Shown here: piece after piece, positions 22,521 through 32,688 of the stretch
How the letters are laid out: every line of letters begins with the position of its first letter
Numbering within the stretch: position 1 is the stretch's first letter
NCBI RefSeq assembly: GCF_022230955.1
Contig: NZ_JAKKFI010000090.1
Coordinates: forward strand, 27,491 to 91,490
Length of the DNA stretch: 64,000 nt
Source of the DNA: Micromonospora cabrerizensis
Lineage (GTDB): Bacteria; Actinomycetota; Actinomycetes; Mycobacteriales; Micromonosporaceae
Reading direction: 5' to 3'
The notes under the pieces: generated by a model
Seen by the model: only the letters and a program-made list of their open reading frames with translations
Told to the model about the DNA's origin: nothing
Database searches by the model: none
Program-made: the position numbers and the translations under genes

Positions 22521-23379
22521 CGACCCGACCTTCGTCGAACAGATCCAGCGGGACCTGCGCGACGTGCGCTGGCCGGAGCCGCAAGAGATCCGTGCCCGAG
22601 CCCGTCGCCGCAGTCAGCGCCGGATCGTGGCGGCGACGGTTGTGCTGACACTCGCGGGCGTTTCGGCCCTCGCCGTGACCTCGGTCGGTAGCGGGCCGAC
22701 ACCGCCTCCCGTAGCGGCCACATCCCCCCCTTCGGCATCCGCCCGTGGGGAGATCGCCGTCGACTCGCTGGTACGACCGACCGACCTGACGCAGCCGGCG
22801 CAGGTACAGCTCAGCGAGTCGACGCTGGAAGCGCCGGTCCTGGTCTCGGCCATGCTGGGCTACTGCCGGAAGAGTCAGGGGATGACACCCGACTGGCAGC
22901 TGTCCCGCTGGTCGCGTTCGCAGACCCTGCTGCGGGAACGTCCCGACGGCGTCGACCTCACCTCCCGCGACATGCTGCTGCATCAGGACCTGTACCGGGT
23001 GTCGCCGGAATTGGGGGCGTCGTTCTTCGCCGACCTCGACCGACTGCTGGCCCCCTGCGCTCAGTGGCGCAGCGTCGGGCCCTACGAGATAGCGGGAGCG
23101 ACGGGTACGGGGGAGGCGATGCACAGCTGGGAGGTGGTCCAACGGGGCTTCGCCGGTGATGAGGCCGCCATGGTGCGCTACACCGTCTCCGGGGCCCGCG
23201 ATCAGAAGACCGGCAAGGCCATCGGCAACGTTCCCCGGCCGACCAGCACGGCCGTGGTCCGGGTGGGTGACCTGATCACAGTGCTCAGTCTGGGACAGAC
23301 CGGCACCGAGCCGGAACTGCGCCGCCTGGCAGAGGTCGCCGCCCGCCGGATGTGCGTCGCCGCCAACCCGGCCTGCTGA
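22513..23379 (+). CDS. Membrane-anchored protein paired with the sigma factor (possible anti-sigma)
   Basis: A 288-residue protein: cytoplasmic part of about 36 residues rich in Arg, one helix (IVAATVVLTLAGVSALAVTSV), then an external domain of some 220 residues with several Cys. The overlap with the sigma gene and the short cytoplasmic N-terminus suggest sigma-factor control, but I see no zinc-anti-sigma motif (HxxxCxxC). It could instead be a target of the sigma factor. Confidence 0.7.
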   Translation: MRDDPTFVEQIQRDLRDVRWPEPQEIRARARRRSQRRIVAATVVLTLAGVSALAVTSVGSGPTPPPVAATSPPSASARGEIAVDSLVRPTDLTQPAQVQLSESTLEAPVLVSAMLGYCRKSQGMTPDWQLSRWSRSQTLLRERPDGVDLTSRDMLLHQDLYRVSPELGASFFADLDRLLAPCAQWRSVGPYEIAGATGTGEAMHSWEVVQRGFAGDEAAMVRYTVSGARDQKTGKAIGNVPRPTSTAVVRVGDLITVLSLGQTGTEPELRRLAEVAARRMCVAANPAC

Positions 23380-23437
23380 CCCCGCCCGAGGCGTTCGATC
23401 CGCACCCCGGGGCGCGATGACCTGCACTCCCAGGGGC

Positions 23438-23517
23438 CATGATCCGCACAACATCAGGGTTGTTGGTGCCTCCCGGCACCCGGAGGCAGCACTATCCCTG
23501 AAGTTGCGCGGATCAAG
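23438..23517. repeat. GATC-arm hairpin R5
   Basis: 36-nt arms 23438-23473 and 23482-23517 with 29 matching positions and an 8-nt loop. Conserved blocks are TGATCCGC, CAAC, TCAGGG and TGCCTCC. It lies between the convergent sigma-partner gene and accB. It is the longest stem of the family and has the shortest loop. Confidence 0.85.
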
Positions 23518-23542
23518 CGCGCCGAGCCCGAGGCCGGCGAGG

Positions 23543-25126
<1,584 letters not shown>

Positions 25127-25132
25127 CCAGGG

Positions 25133-25204
25133 AATATAACGATGGTTCAGGTCGGCGCCGCTGTGCAGTACGCCTCAGTACCGCTGCGGGGATCGTCGTA
25201 GGCT
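25133..25204. promoter_or_regulatory. Divergent accB/birA promoters
   Basis: Minus strand: TATATT (25138-25133), 6 nt before the accB GTG. Plus strand: TAGGCT (25199-25204), 6 nt before the birA ATG. Both messages should be leaderless. No clear BirA- or biotin-responsive palindrome is visible in between. Confidence 0.6.
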
Positions 25205-25210
25205 GGCGGA

Positions 25211-26086
25211 ATGTCGGGCTCCCCGTACACCAATCTGGATCGCCCGCCGCTGTCGGCGGCCCGGCTGAGCCGCGCGTTGGTCGCGCCCAACGGGCCGTGG
25301 GCCCGGCTGGAGCTGCGCGCCGAGACCGGTTCGACCAACGCCGACGTGGCCGAGGCCGCCCGGGCCGGCGAGCCCGAGGGCCTGGTCGTCGTCGCCGAAC
25401 AGCAGACCGCCGGGCGCGGTCGGCGCGGTCGGGTCTGGCAGTCGCCGGCGCGCGCCGGCATCGCCACCAGCGTGCTGCTGCGGCCCGGCGAGGCCGTGCC
25501 GGACCGCGGCTGGCTGCCGGTGCCACCCACGGCGTACGGGTGGCTGCCGTTGCTGGCCGGCGTGGCGCTGGTGGAGGCGGTGGCCCGGTTGGCCGAGCTG
25601 GAGGCCGCCCTCAAGTGGCCCAACGACCTGCTCATCGACGACGCGAAGTGCGCGGGCGTGTTGGCCGAGGTGGTGCCGGGTCGCTCACCGGACGAACCGT
25701 CGGCCATCGTGCTCGGCGTCGGGCTGAACGTGACGCTGCGCGCCGACGAGCTGCCCGTCAACCCGACCGGGCTGCCGGCCACCTCGCTCCAGCTGGCCGG
25801 CGCGACGGCCACCGACCGGGACCCGCTGCTGCGGGCCCTGCTGCGCGCGGTGGCCGAGTGGTACGACCGTTGGCGCTCGGCGGGCGGCGACGCGGTGGCC
25901 AGCGGCCTGCGCGACGCGTACCTGGCGGCCTGCGCGACGGTCGGTCGTGAGGTGCGCGTCCTGCTCCCCGACGGGGAGGTCCTCACCGGCACCGCCACCG
26001 GAGTTGACCGGGACGGCCAGCTTCAGGTGACCACCCCGACGGCCACCCGCACCCTGGCCGCTGGCGACGTCCTGCACCTGCGCTGA
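25211..26086 (+). CDS. birA: Biotin--[acyl-CoA carboxylase] ligase
   Basis: A 291-residue class I ligase without an N-terminal DNA-binding domain. Motifs are GSTNADV, AGRGRRGRVW (biotinyl-AMP loop) and KWPNDLL, followed by the C-terminal SH3-like domain (TGTATGVDRDGQLQVTT). It attaches biotin to the Lys of EAMKM in the accA product. It is divergent from accB, as in mycobacteria, where birA faces accD5. The start ATG 25211 follows the -10 TAGGCT by 6 nt. Confidence 0.95.
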   Translation: MSGSPYTNLDRPPLSAARLSRALVAPNGPWARLELRAETGSTNADVAEAARAGEPEGLVVVAEQQTAGRGRRGRVWQSPARAGIATSVLLRPGEAVPDRGWLPVPPTAYGWLPLLAGVALVEAVARLAELEAALKWPNDLLIDDAKCAGVLAEVVPGRSPDEPSAIVLGVGLNVTLRADELPVNPTGLPATSLQLAGATATDRDPLLRALLRAVAEWYDRWRSAGGDAVASGLRDAYLAACATVGREVRVLLPDGEVLTGTATGVDRDGQLQVTTPTATRTLAAGDVLHLR

Positions 26087-26091
26087 TCCAC

Positions 26092-26163
26092 CTCTCGCGA
26101 CCTCGCGGCCCGACGGGCGTGAGCCGCAGGGCGGGCGACCCGAGCGTGCAAGATCGCGAAGAG
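26092..26163 (+). repeat. Imperfect hairpin after birA
   Basis: Left arm 26092-26106 (CTCTCGCGACCTCGC) pairs with right arm 26148-26163 (reverse complement CTCTTCGCGATCTTGC) with a few wobble or bulge positions. It lies 5 bp after the birA stop and may be its terminator. Further on, TACCGT (26210-26215) is a candidate -10 for the PH-domain gene. Confidence 0.45.
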
Positions 26164-26248
26164 CGGGGTGGGGCCGCGTGGCGGATGTTGTGGTGGGCCC
26201 TGGGGGGTTTACCGTCTGCGCGTCGAGAAGAAGGCGTTGGAGGTTCCC

Positions 26249-26821
26249 GTGGCGTTCCCAGAAGACGTGCTCACCAAGGACGAGCACGTCGTGCTGCACC
26301 TGCATCCGCACTGGAAGGCACTGATCCGGCCGATCGTGGTGCTGGTGCTCGCCATCGCCGCGGTGGTGGTCGGTGTGCTGCTGCTGCCCGAGAGCAGCGG
26401 CGGTTCGATCGCGATCGCCGTGATCGGGGTGATCGCCCTGGTCGCGGTGCTCTGGCTCGGTCTGTGGCCGTTCCTGGTCTGGCGTACCACCCACTACCTG
26501 TTCACCAACGAGCGCGTGCTGCTCCAGCAGGGCGTCTTCTCCCGGGACCGGCGGGACCTCCCACTCACCCGGATCAACGACCACTCGATGAACCAGCACT
26601 TCTTCGAGCGGCTGCTCGGCTGCGGCACGCTGACCATCGAGTCGGCCGGCGAACGCGGCCAGTCGGTGCTCGCCGACGTGCCGGGGGTCGGTCGGGTGCA
26701 GACCACCCTGTACGAGCTGGTCGAGGCACAGCACGACAAGCACTCGCTGGGTGACGGGGAGATGCGCGACATCCTCGCCGACATGCGCGAGGGCAAGCCG
26801 CTGCGCGACACCACGACCTGA
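26249..26821 (+). CDS. PH-domain-containing membrane protein
   Basis: A 190-residue protein with a soluble start (AFPEDVLTKDEHVVLHLHPHWKAL), two membrane helices (about 25-75) and a bacterial PH-like domain (DUF304 type) from about residue 85: TTHYLFTNERVLLQQGVFSRDRRDLPLTRINDHSM. This is a common Actinobacterial envelope protein of unknown role. GTG 26249 is preferred because GGAGG lies 6 nt upstream and relatives begin at AFPEDVL. The upstream extension is unlikely. Confidence 0.88.
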   Translation: MAFPEDVLTKDEHVVLHLHPHWKALIRPIVVLVLAIAAVVVGVLLLPESSGGSIAIAVIGVIALVAVLWLGLWPFLVWRTTHYLFTNERVLLQQGVFSRDRRDLPLTRINDHSMNQHFFERLLGCGTLTIESAGERGQSVLADVPGVGRVQTTLYELVEAQHDKHSLGDGEMRDILADMREGKPLRDTTT

Positions 26822-26868
26822 TCGTCCGCATCGGTTGACGCCCGCTCCGGTCGGAGTCGGAGCAGGCG

Positions 26869-27627
26869 TCAGGCGCGCTGTTCGGGCCCGTCCGGGCTGG
26901 TTCTGGCCGGGCTGGTCTCGGCCGGCTTGTTTCCGGCCGGACTGGTCTCGGCCGGTGCGCTCGCGGACTGCTTGACGCCGGTTGGCCCGTCGGCCCGGTC
27001 AGCACCGGTTGAGTCGGCCCGGTTGGCCGAGTCGGCCGGGCTCGCTGAGTCGGCTGGGCTGGTGGAGTCGGCCGGGCTGGTGGAGTCAGCTGGGCTGGCT
27101 GAGTCGGCCGGGCTGGCGGGGTCGGTCTCGCTCGGTCGGGCGGCGAACCAGCCGCGGAAGCGGGTCCGCAGCACCTCCTGCTCGGGCCGGTCGTCGGGGC
27201 CGAGGCGGAGCATGGTGCCGGTGAGGCTGACGGTGCCGAGCCCGGGGCGGGCGGTCGACGGCCGGGCACCCATCACGTCGACCCGGACGGCGAGCCGGTC
27301 CCCGGCGCGCACCGGAGCGAGCCAGCGCAGCTCCTCCAGGCCGGGGGAGGCGTCCGCGGCAGCCCGGGACAGCAGGTGGTCGACGTACGCGCGCATGAAC
27401 AGGCTGACCGTGTAGAAACCGCTCGCGATCAACCCGCCGTGCCGGCTCTCTCCGGCCAGGTCGGGATCGACGTGGTACCACTGCGGGTCGAAGCGACGGG
27501 CGAAGGCGACCATCTCGTCGCCGTCCACGGTGACCACGCCGAGATCGACGGTGAGCCCCGGGACGAGATCCTCGAAGAACAGCTCGGCGGGTTGTCCGGT
27601 GCCGGAGCGTTCGGCGGGTGTCGTCAC
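26869..27627 (-). CDS. MaoC-like (hotdog) dehydratase with repeat tail
   Basis: A 252-residue protein. Residues 10 to about 155 form a MaoC hotdog domain: FFEDLVPG at the start, then FARRFDPQWYHVDPDLA...HGGLIASGF, with the catalytic-type Asp and His in DPQWYHVD. It could hydrate an enoyl-CoA or be a non-catalytic member. The last 85 residues are low complexity, with tandem SPADS/SPADT pentapeptides encoded by 15-bp repeats (about 26990-27115), then more Pro/Ala/Ser. The start GTG (27627) overlaps the gtrA stop as GTGA, so the two are co-translated. Confidence 0.85.
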   Translation of the reverse strand: MTTPAERSGTGQPAELFFEDLVPGLTVDLGVVTVDGDEMVAFARRFDPQWYHVDPDLAGESRHGGLIASGFYTVSLFMRAYVDHLLSRAAADASPGLEELRWLAPVRAGDRLAVRVDVMGARPSTARPGLGTVSLTGTMLRLGPDDRPEQEVLRTRFRGWFAARPSETDPASPADSASPADSTSPADSTSPADSASPADSANRADSTGADRADGPTGVKQSASAPAETSPAGNKPAETSPARTSPDGPEQRA

Positions 27628-28325
27628 CGGCGGGGCGAGCGGCGGGTGCCGACCTGCAGTTCCGCGGCGAGTTCCGCGTCCAGGTCGGCGGCGGGGCTGA
27701 CACTGAGCCGCGTGGGCCGACCCTGGGTGGGTGTGCCGGGCGGTAGGTCGCGCCGCTCGGAGTCCGCTTCCTCCAGCTCGGACACGGACTCGGCGAGCTC
27801 GGCGACCGGGTCCATCTCCGCCATGGTGTCCCACTCGTCGCGCGGGATGCTGTGCCAGGTGGAGTCGGGCTTCGCCTCCTCCTCGACCGGTGCGACGGGT
27901 TGGAAGACGAACGTCCGGTAGGACCAGAAGCGGAACAGCGTGGCCAGCAGGACACCGACGGTCTTGGCCACGTTCAGTGCCAGCAGGCCGTGGACGCCGA
28001 GGCCGTACTTGGCCGCCGCCACGGCGCCAAGCTCAATGAGCAGGCCGGCCCCGTTGAACAGGAAGAAAAGGAGGTATTCCCGACGAAGTGCCGATTTCGG
28101 GCGATCCCGGTACGTCCAGTGCCGATTCATGAGGTACGACGTGATCGTGGCGACGATGGTCGCGATCACGGTCGCCTTCAACTGACCATTGACGAAAACG
28201 GTCAGTGCAAGGGCATTGAACACCGCGTAATTGATGACGGTGTTGATGCCGCCGACGATGCCGAACTTGAGCGCCTCGTGGATGAACTTCTGCCAGCGCT
28301 CAGGCAGCAGACGGACAAGACGCAT
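27624..28325 (-). CDS. GtrA-family membrane protein (copy 1)
   Basis: A 233-residue protein. Residues about 14-130 are a four-helix GtrA domain (LKFGIVGGINTVINYAVFN ... FRFWSYRTFVF). GtrA proteins are thought to move lipid-linked sugars across the membrane for wall or lipid glycosylation. A long acidic cytoplasmic tail follows. ATG 28325 follows a minus-strand -10 TAAGGT (28338-28333) by 7 nt, so the message is leaderless; the longer frame upstream would cover the promoter. A paralogue lies 63 bp upstream. Confidence 0.88.
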   Translation of the reverse strand: MRLVRLLPERWQKFIHEALKFGIVGGINTVINYAVFNALALTVFVNGQLKATVIATIVATITSYLMNRHWTYRDRPKSALRREYLLFFLFNGAGLLIELGAVAAAKYGLGVHGLLALNVAKTVGVLLATLFRFWSYRTFVFQPVAPVEEEAKPDSTWHSIPRDEWDTMAEMDPVAELAESVSELEEADSERRDLPPGTPTQGRPTRLSVSPAADLDAELAAELQVGTRRSPRR

Positions 28326-28388
28326 ACGAAACACCTTAGGGCAGTCGGTGAGGCCGGCGATCACCGGCCGAACGAGGTGGGCGGCAGG

Positions 28389-28937
28389 TCACGCTCTGTG
28401 GTCACGCTCGGGCTTCACCTGCGGAACGGTCGGGGTTCCCGCTTCGACGAAGACGAACCGCCGGTACGACCAGAATCGGAACAGCGTGGCGAACCCGGTG
28501 CCGACGATGTAGCTGGCGAGGTTGTCCGCCAGGCGCGTCTGGAACACCGCTGGCCAGATGGCTCCCAGCCCGTAGTGGCTGAGCGCGAGGCAGGCCACCG
28601 TGATGCCGAGACCGACCGCGTTGAAGAAGAAGAAGAGCCCATACTCGCGGGCCGCGTTGTTGCGCTGGCGGTGCCGCCAGGTCCAGAACCGGTTGCCCAC
28701 GAAGGCCACGGAGGCCGCGATCACTGTGGAGATCGTCTTCGCCGTCACCTGTTCGACGTCGTGCTGACTCAACAGGTAGTTGAAGAGCGCGAAGTCGACG
28801 AGGAAGGCGAGCCCACCCACGGTGGCGAACTTGCTCATCTCGCGGAGGAGGTGACCGAAGCGGTCCAGCAGTTTGCCGACCAGACCCCGTCGGGTCTGCC
28901 GGGGTCCCGGTTGCTCCCCGGTCATCGTGGCGGCCAC
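28389..28937 (-). CDS. GtrA-family membrane protein (copy 2)
   Basis: A 182-residue paralogue of the neighbouring GtrA: SKFATVGGLAFLVDFALFN in helix 1 and FRFWSYRRFVF after helix 4. It lacks the acidic tail. The GTG at 28937 follows -10 TAGGCT (28950-28945, minus) by 7 nt; an internal ATG five codons later is an alternative. Two GtrA genes in tandem, each with its own leaderless promoter, suggest different glycolipid substrates or a heteromer. Confidence 0.87.
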   Translation of the reverse strand: MAATMTGEQPGPRQTRRGLVGKLLDRFGHLLREMSKFATVGGLAFLVDFALFNYLLSQHDVEQVTAKTISTVIAASVAFVGNRFWTWRHRQRNNAAREYGLFFFFNAVGLGITVACLALSHYGLGAIWPAVFQTRLADNLASYIVGTGFATLFRFWSYRRFVFVEAGTPTVPQVKPERDHRA

Positions 28938-29213
28938 GCAGGGCAGCCTACCGGCTGTCGACCAGTCAGAGGGGTAGCAACGGCGAGCGGGCGTGGTCGC
29001 TCGGAGGAGCCCATCACCCTGTGCGAAACCGTTGAACGCAGCGTAACCAATTGGGAGGACTGACGCGGCCCGGAACGGGAATCCACGCACCGGTCGGCGG
29101 GGCAGGTCCACGGCCCGACCGCAACAAGCGTCCGCCGGGGTGCACAACAAGATTTGCGTGAAACTGCGCGGGAAAGCGGGTATCAGCTCGTGATGCCGCA
29201 GCGTGGCCGTACC

Positions 29214-29269
29214 TTGTGCAGTTCTTCACAACAAGTCCCACTGACTCGGAAGGCTGCCCGGTTTACGCT
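29214..29269 (+). promoter_or_regulatory. pckG upstream region with CRP-like site and promoter
   Basis: TGTGCAGTTCTTCACA (29215-29230) matches the CRP/GlxR pattern TGTGN-N6-NCACA, and its outer bases also pair (TTGTG...CACAA). Downstream, -35 CTGACT (29241-29246) and -10 TACGCT (29264-29269) form a candidate promoter; transcription would start near 29276 with a leader of about 90 nt. The whole gap 28951-29365 holds no gene. Control by a cAMP-type regulator fits a gluconeogenic gene. Confidence 0.55.
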
Positions 29270-29365
29270 GAGGCCAATCCCAGGTTTCCACGAAGGCGAC
29301 GCATCGCGCCGCTGAGTCTCGTGCATCCCATAGATCGGTCAGCGTCGACCACAAGGAGATGTGTC

Positions 29366-31210
29366 ATGGTTGCTCCGGCTGTTGTGCGGGGTATCGATCA
29401 GGCCCCGACGTCCCATCCGAAACTGCTCGCCTGGGTCCGTGAGGTCGCGGAACTGACCACCCCCGACCGTGTCGTCTGGGTGGACGGGTCCGACGAGGAG
29501 TGGCGCCGCCTCACCGACGAGCTGGTCGAGGCCGGAACGCTCATCCGGCTCAACCCGGAGAAGAAGCCCAACTCGTTCTACGCGCGTACCGATCCGACGG
29601 ATGTCGCCCGGGTCGAGGAACGCACCTACATCTGCTCCGTCGACGAGGCGGACGCCGGCCCCACCAACAACTGGATGGCGCCGCCGGAGATGAAGCGGAC
29701 GATGACCGATCTCTACCGCGGCTCCATGCGCGGTCGCACGATGTACGTCATCCCGTTCGTCATGGGCCCGGTCGAGGCCGAGTCCCCGATGTTCGGCGTC
29801 GAGATCACCGACAGCCCGTACGTGGTCGCCTCGATGCGGATCATGACGCGGATGGGCAGCCGGGTTCTCGAGGCGATGGGTGACGACGCGGACTTCGTGC
29901 ACGCGCTGCACTCGATCGGCGCCCCGCTCGCCCCGGGTCAGCAGGACGTCGCCTGGCCGTGCAACGAGACCAAGTACATCTCGCACTTCCCGGAGACCCG
30001 GGAGATCTGGTCGTACGGCTCGGGTTACGGCGGTAACTCGCTGCTCGGCAAGAAGTGCTACTCCCTGCGGATCGCCAGCGTGATGGGCCGGGACGAGGGC
30101 TGGCTCGCCGAGCACATGCTGATCCTCAAGATCACCTCGCCGGAGGGCAAGGTCCACCACATCGCCGGCGCGTTCCCCTCGGCCTGCGGCAAGACCAACC
30201 TGGCCATGGTCGAGCCGACCATCCCGGGTTGGAAGGTCGAGACGATCGGCGACGACATCGCCTGGATGCGGTTCGGCCCGGACGGCCGCCTCTACGCGGT
30301 CAACCCGGAGTACGGGCTGTTCGGTGTCGCGCCCGGCACCGACTGGAAGACCAACGCCAACGCCATGCGCACGCTGGACCGGGGCAACTCCGTCTTCACC
30401 AACGTCGGCCTCACCGACGACGGTGACGTCTGGTGGGAGGGCATGGGGGAGCCGCCGGCGCACCTGATCGACTGGAAGGGCAACGACTGGACGCCGGAGA
30501 GCGAGGGCCTCTCCTCGCACGCGAACAGCCGGTTCTGCACCCCGATCACCCAGTGCCCGATCCTCGCCGACGAGTACTTCGACCCGAACGGCGTGCCGAT
30601 CGACGCGATCCTCTTCGGTGGCCGCCGCAAGGACACCATCCCGCTGGTGACCGAGGCCCGCGACTGGGTGCACGGCGTCTACATGGGTGCCACGCTCTCC
30701 TCGGAGACCACCGCTGCCGCGTCCGGCGCCGTCGGCGTGGTCCGGCGGGACCCGATGGCGATGCTGCCGTTCATCGGCTACAACGCCGGGGACTACTTCC
30801 GGCACTGGATCGAGATGGGCAAGGGCACCGACGGCGACGAGGCCAAGCTGCCGAAGATCTACTACGTCAACTGGTTCCGTAAGGACCCGGAGGGCTCCTT
30901 CCTCTGGCCGGGCTTCGGGGAGAACTCCCGGGTGCTCAAGTGGGTCGTCGAGCGGATCGAGGGCACGGCCGACGCTGTCGAGACGCCGGTGGGCATGGTT
31001 CCCGCACCGGACGCGCTGGACGTCGAGGGCCTGGACATGACCCCGGAGGACGTTCGGATCGCCCTGAAGGTCGACCCGGACGAGTGGCGCAACGAGCTGC
31101 CGATGATCACCGAGTGGTTCGAGAAGTTCGGTGACAAGCTGCCCGGCGTGCTCTGGGCCGAGCTGGACGCGCTGCGCGCGCGCCTCGACGCCGCACAGCC
31201 GCAGCGATAG
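29366..31210 (+). CDS. pckG: Phosphoenolpyruvate carboxykinase (GTP)
   Basis: A 614-residue GTP-dependent PEPCK that converts oxaloacetate to PEP at the first step of gluconeogenesis. Visible motifs: FPSACGKTNLAM (P-loop with the reactive Cys), the metal-binding IGDDIAWM, FGGRRKDT, and GYNAGDYFRHW with FRKDPEGSFLWPGFGENSRVL near the C-terminus. A clear Shine-Dalgarno AAGGAG precedes ATG 29366. Usual length for the family. ppc (57689-60475) in the same window catalyses the opposite carboxylation. Confidence 0.97.
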   Translation: MVAPAVVRGIDQAPTSHPKLLAWVREVAELTTPDRVVWVDGSDEEWRRLTDELVEAGTLIRLNPEKKPNSFYARTDPTDVARVEERTYICSVDEADAGPTNNWMAPPEMKRTMTDLYRGSMRGRTMYVIPFVMGPVEAESPMFGVEITDSPYVVASMRIMTRMGSRVLEAMGDDADFVHALHSIGAPLAPGQQDVAWPCNETKYISHFPETREIWSYGSGYGGNSLLGKKCYSLRIASVMGRDEGWLAEHMLILKITSPEGKVHHIAGAFPSACGKTNLAMVEPTIPGWKVETIGDDIAWMRFGPDGRLYAVNPEYGLFGVAPGTDWKTNANAMRTLDRGNSVFTNVGLTDDGDVWWEGMGEPPAHLIDWKGNDWTPESEGLSSHANSRFCTPITQCPILADEYFDPNGVPIDAILFGGRRKDTIPLVTEARDWVHGVYMGATLSSETTAAASGAVGVVRRDPMAMLPFIGYNAGDYFRHWIEMGKGTDGDEAKLPKIYYVNWFRKDPEGSFLWPGFGENSRVLKWVVERIEGTADAVETPVGMVPAPDALDVEGLDMTPEDVRIALKVDPDEWRNELPMITEWFEKFGDKLPGVLWAELDALRARLDAAQPQR

Positions 31211-31253
31211 CGGTAGGTGTGAAGAACGCCCCCTGCGGGCAACAACGGTTCCC

Positions 31254-32111
31254 ATGAGGACGGCCGCCGAGACCCAGGTCCGGCGGCCGTCCGCCGTCCG
31301 GGTGCTCACCATCCTGCTTGCGACGACGGCGGGGGCCACCGTCGTGGTCGAGCTGCTCAACTGGTGGTACGCCCCGGAGCAGGGCTTTGGGCTGGCCGTA
31401 CGCACCGGCTGGGCCATGCTGCGCTCGTTCGGTTTCCTGCTGCTGATCGGGCACGTCCGGAAGGGCCGCACGGTGGCCCGTCCGTTCGGGCTGATCCTCG
31501 CGGTCACCACGATCTTCGCCGTCGGCCGGCTCATCGTGCCCCGGCAGGGAGTGCCGCCGCTGCCCGGCCTGCTCGGCTTCGCCGTGCTCACCGCGCTCTG
31601 CGCCACGGTGGTCTGGCTGCTCTACCGCTCGTCGGCGTTGGCCGGGCACCTGGTTCGGCACCGGCCCCGGCTCGTCATCGACCGGGCCGGCATCTCCTGG
31701 CGGGAGACCCCTCCGCGCCGACCGCAGACCAGCGCCTGGCTGTTGACCAGCCGGGTGGCGGCGTTCACCTACAGCCCGTTGATGCTGGTGCCGGCCCTGG
31801 TGGCCGGGGGTTCCATCCTGGACGGGCGGCTGACCGCGGTGCCGGCCGTACTGCTCTGGTTCGGCGCGGGCATCGCCGCCAGCTACGCGGTGCTGTTCTG
31901 CACCGCGTTCCTGATGCGGGGCAAGGACTGGGCGCGTGGCCTGCTCGTCGTCGTCACGGTGGCCGTACTCGCTGTGGACCTGCCGCTGTGCTGGTGGCTG
32001 CTGGGCGTGGACGGTCTGGTCCGCGACGGCGGCCCGCTGCTCGCCGCGGCTGGGCTCGCCCTCTACGGTCTGCGCCGCGCGTCCCGCGCCGACGACGAAA
32101 CGCCGGCCTGA
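31254..32111 (+). CDS. Polytopic membrane protein of unknown function
   Basis: A 285-residue protein with about eight hydrophobic helices and no motif I recognise. It starts at ATG 31254, 43 bp after pckG. The Shine-Dalgarno is weak. The final codons and stop (TGA 32109-32111) form the first copy of a 19-bp tandem repeat. Because it closely follows pckG it may be transcribed with it. Confidence 0.75.
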   Translation: MRTAAETQVRRPSAVRVLTILLATTAGATVVVELLNWWYAPEQGFGLAVRTGWAMLRSFGFLLLIGHVRKGRTVARPFGLILAVTTIFAVGRLIVPRQGVPPLPGLLGFAVLTALCATVVWLLYRSSALAGHLVRHRPRLVIDRAGISWRETPPRRPQTSAWLLTSRVAAFTYSPLMLVPALVAGGSILDGRLTAVPAVLLWFGAGIAASYAVLFCTAFLMRGKDWARGLLVVVTVAVLAVDLPLCWWLLGVDGLVRDGGPLLAAAGLALYGLRRASRADDETPA

Positions 32112-32177
32112 CGGCGGCGCGCCGGCCTGACGACGGCGCGCCGGCCTGACGACGGCGCGCCGGCCTGACGGCGGCGC
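32102..32177 (+). repeat. 19-bp tandem repeat of a gene 3' end including its stop codon
   Basis: Four head-to-tail copies (32102-32120, 32121-32139, 32140-32158, 32159-32177) of a unit beginning GCCGGCCTGACG, with one A/G variation. The first copy holds the real stop codon of the upstream gene; the following TGAs (32128, 32147, 32166) cover the other two frames. Confidence 0.95.
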
Positions 32178-32224
32178 CATCCCGCGCCCGGCTGGCCGCC
32201 ATCCCTCAGCTCTGACCAGGTAGT

Positions 32225-32420
32225 GACAGCCGCTGTAGAGCTGCCCCAGATATGGGGCGACCCGCGCTGAAGTCGCTCCCGCTCCCGCTCCCGCGCCCGC
32301 TCCCGCTCCGCTCCCTCCCGCTCTGCTCCCGCTCTGCTCCCGCTCCGCTCCCGCGTCCGTGTCCACGCCGCCCAGGGCTCTGCCCGATGCCCCACATTCG
32401 GGGCAGGTCTACAGGCTGTT
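32225..32420. repeat. Inverted repeat pair flanking a GCTCCC microsatellite
   Basis: Left copy 32225-32260 and right copy 32386-32420 are about 35 nt each and inverted; shared blocks include ACAGCC, TGTAGA and CTGCCCC. Each copy also folds on itself (GCCCCA-GATA-TGGGGC; TGCCCC-N6-GGGGCA). Between them, 32274-32356 is a run of GCTCCC/GCTCTG/GCTCCG hexamer-like repeats. The rest of 32178-32688 has no gene that I can support. Confidence 0.8.
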
Positions 32421-32688
32421 GGACAGGTGGGCCAGACTCCGCGCGCTGATGCTCTCGGCACGAGCGGCCTTCCTTTGGCCACGCCTGGACTGCTCGCGCC
32501 TGCCGCTGGAGGCGTTCGCGTTCCCAGGGCAGGAAGTCAGCGCCATGCGGGTGCGGCCCGCACGGGCGGGCAGGGGGCAGGATGGCGGGTGGCGTCGGTC
32601 ACAACGGTCGGCGTGTGCGGCGCGGGTGGATCGTCGGGGCGGTGCGGGAACGGGCACGGCCGCGCCGCGTTGGTCGGAGGGAGGCGCG

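Noticed and set aside
32274..32356. CRISPR-like array
   Set aside because: The hexamer-like GCTCCC run has no spacers; it is a microsatellite.
32359..32688. N-terminal extension of the geranylgeranyl reductase frame
   Set aside because: It runs through inverted repeats and lacks any domain; the GTG at 32689 has a strong ribosome site directly before the FAD motif.
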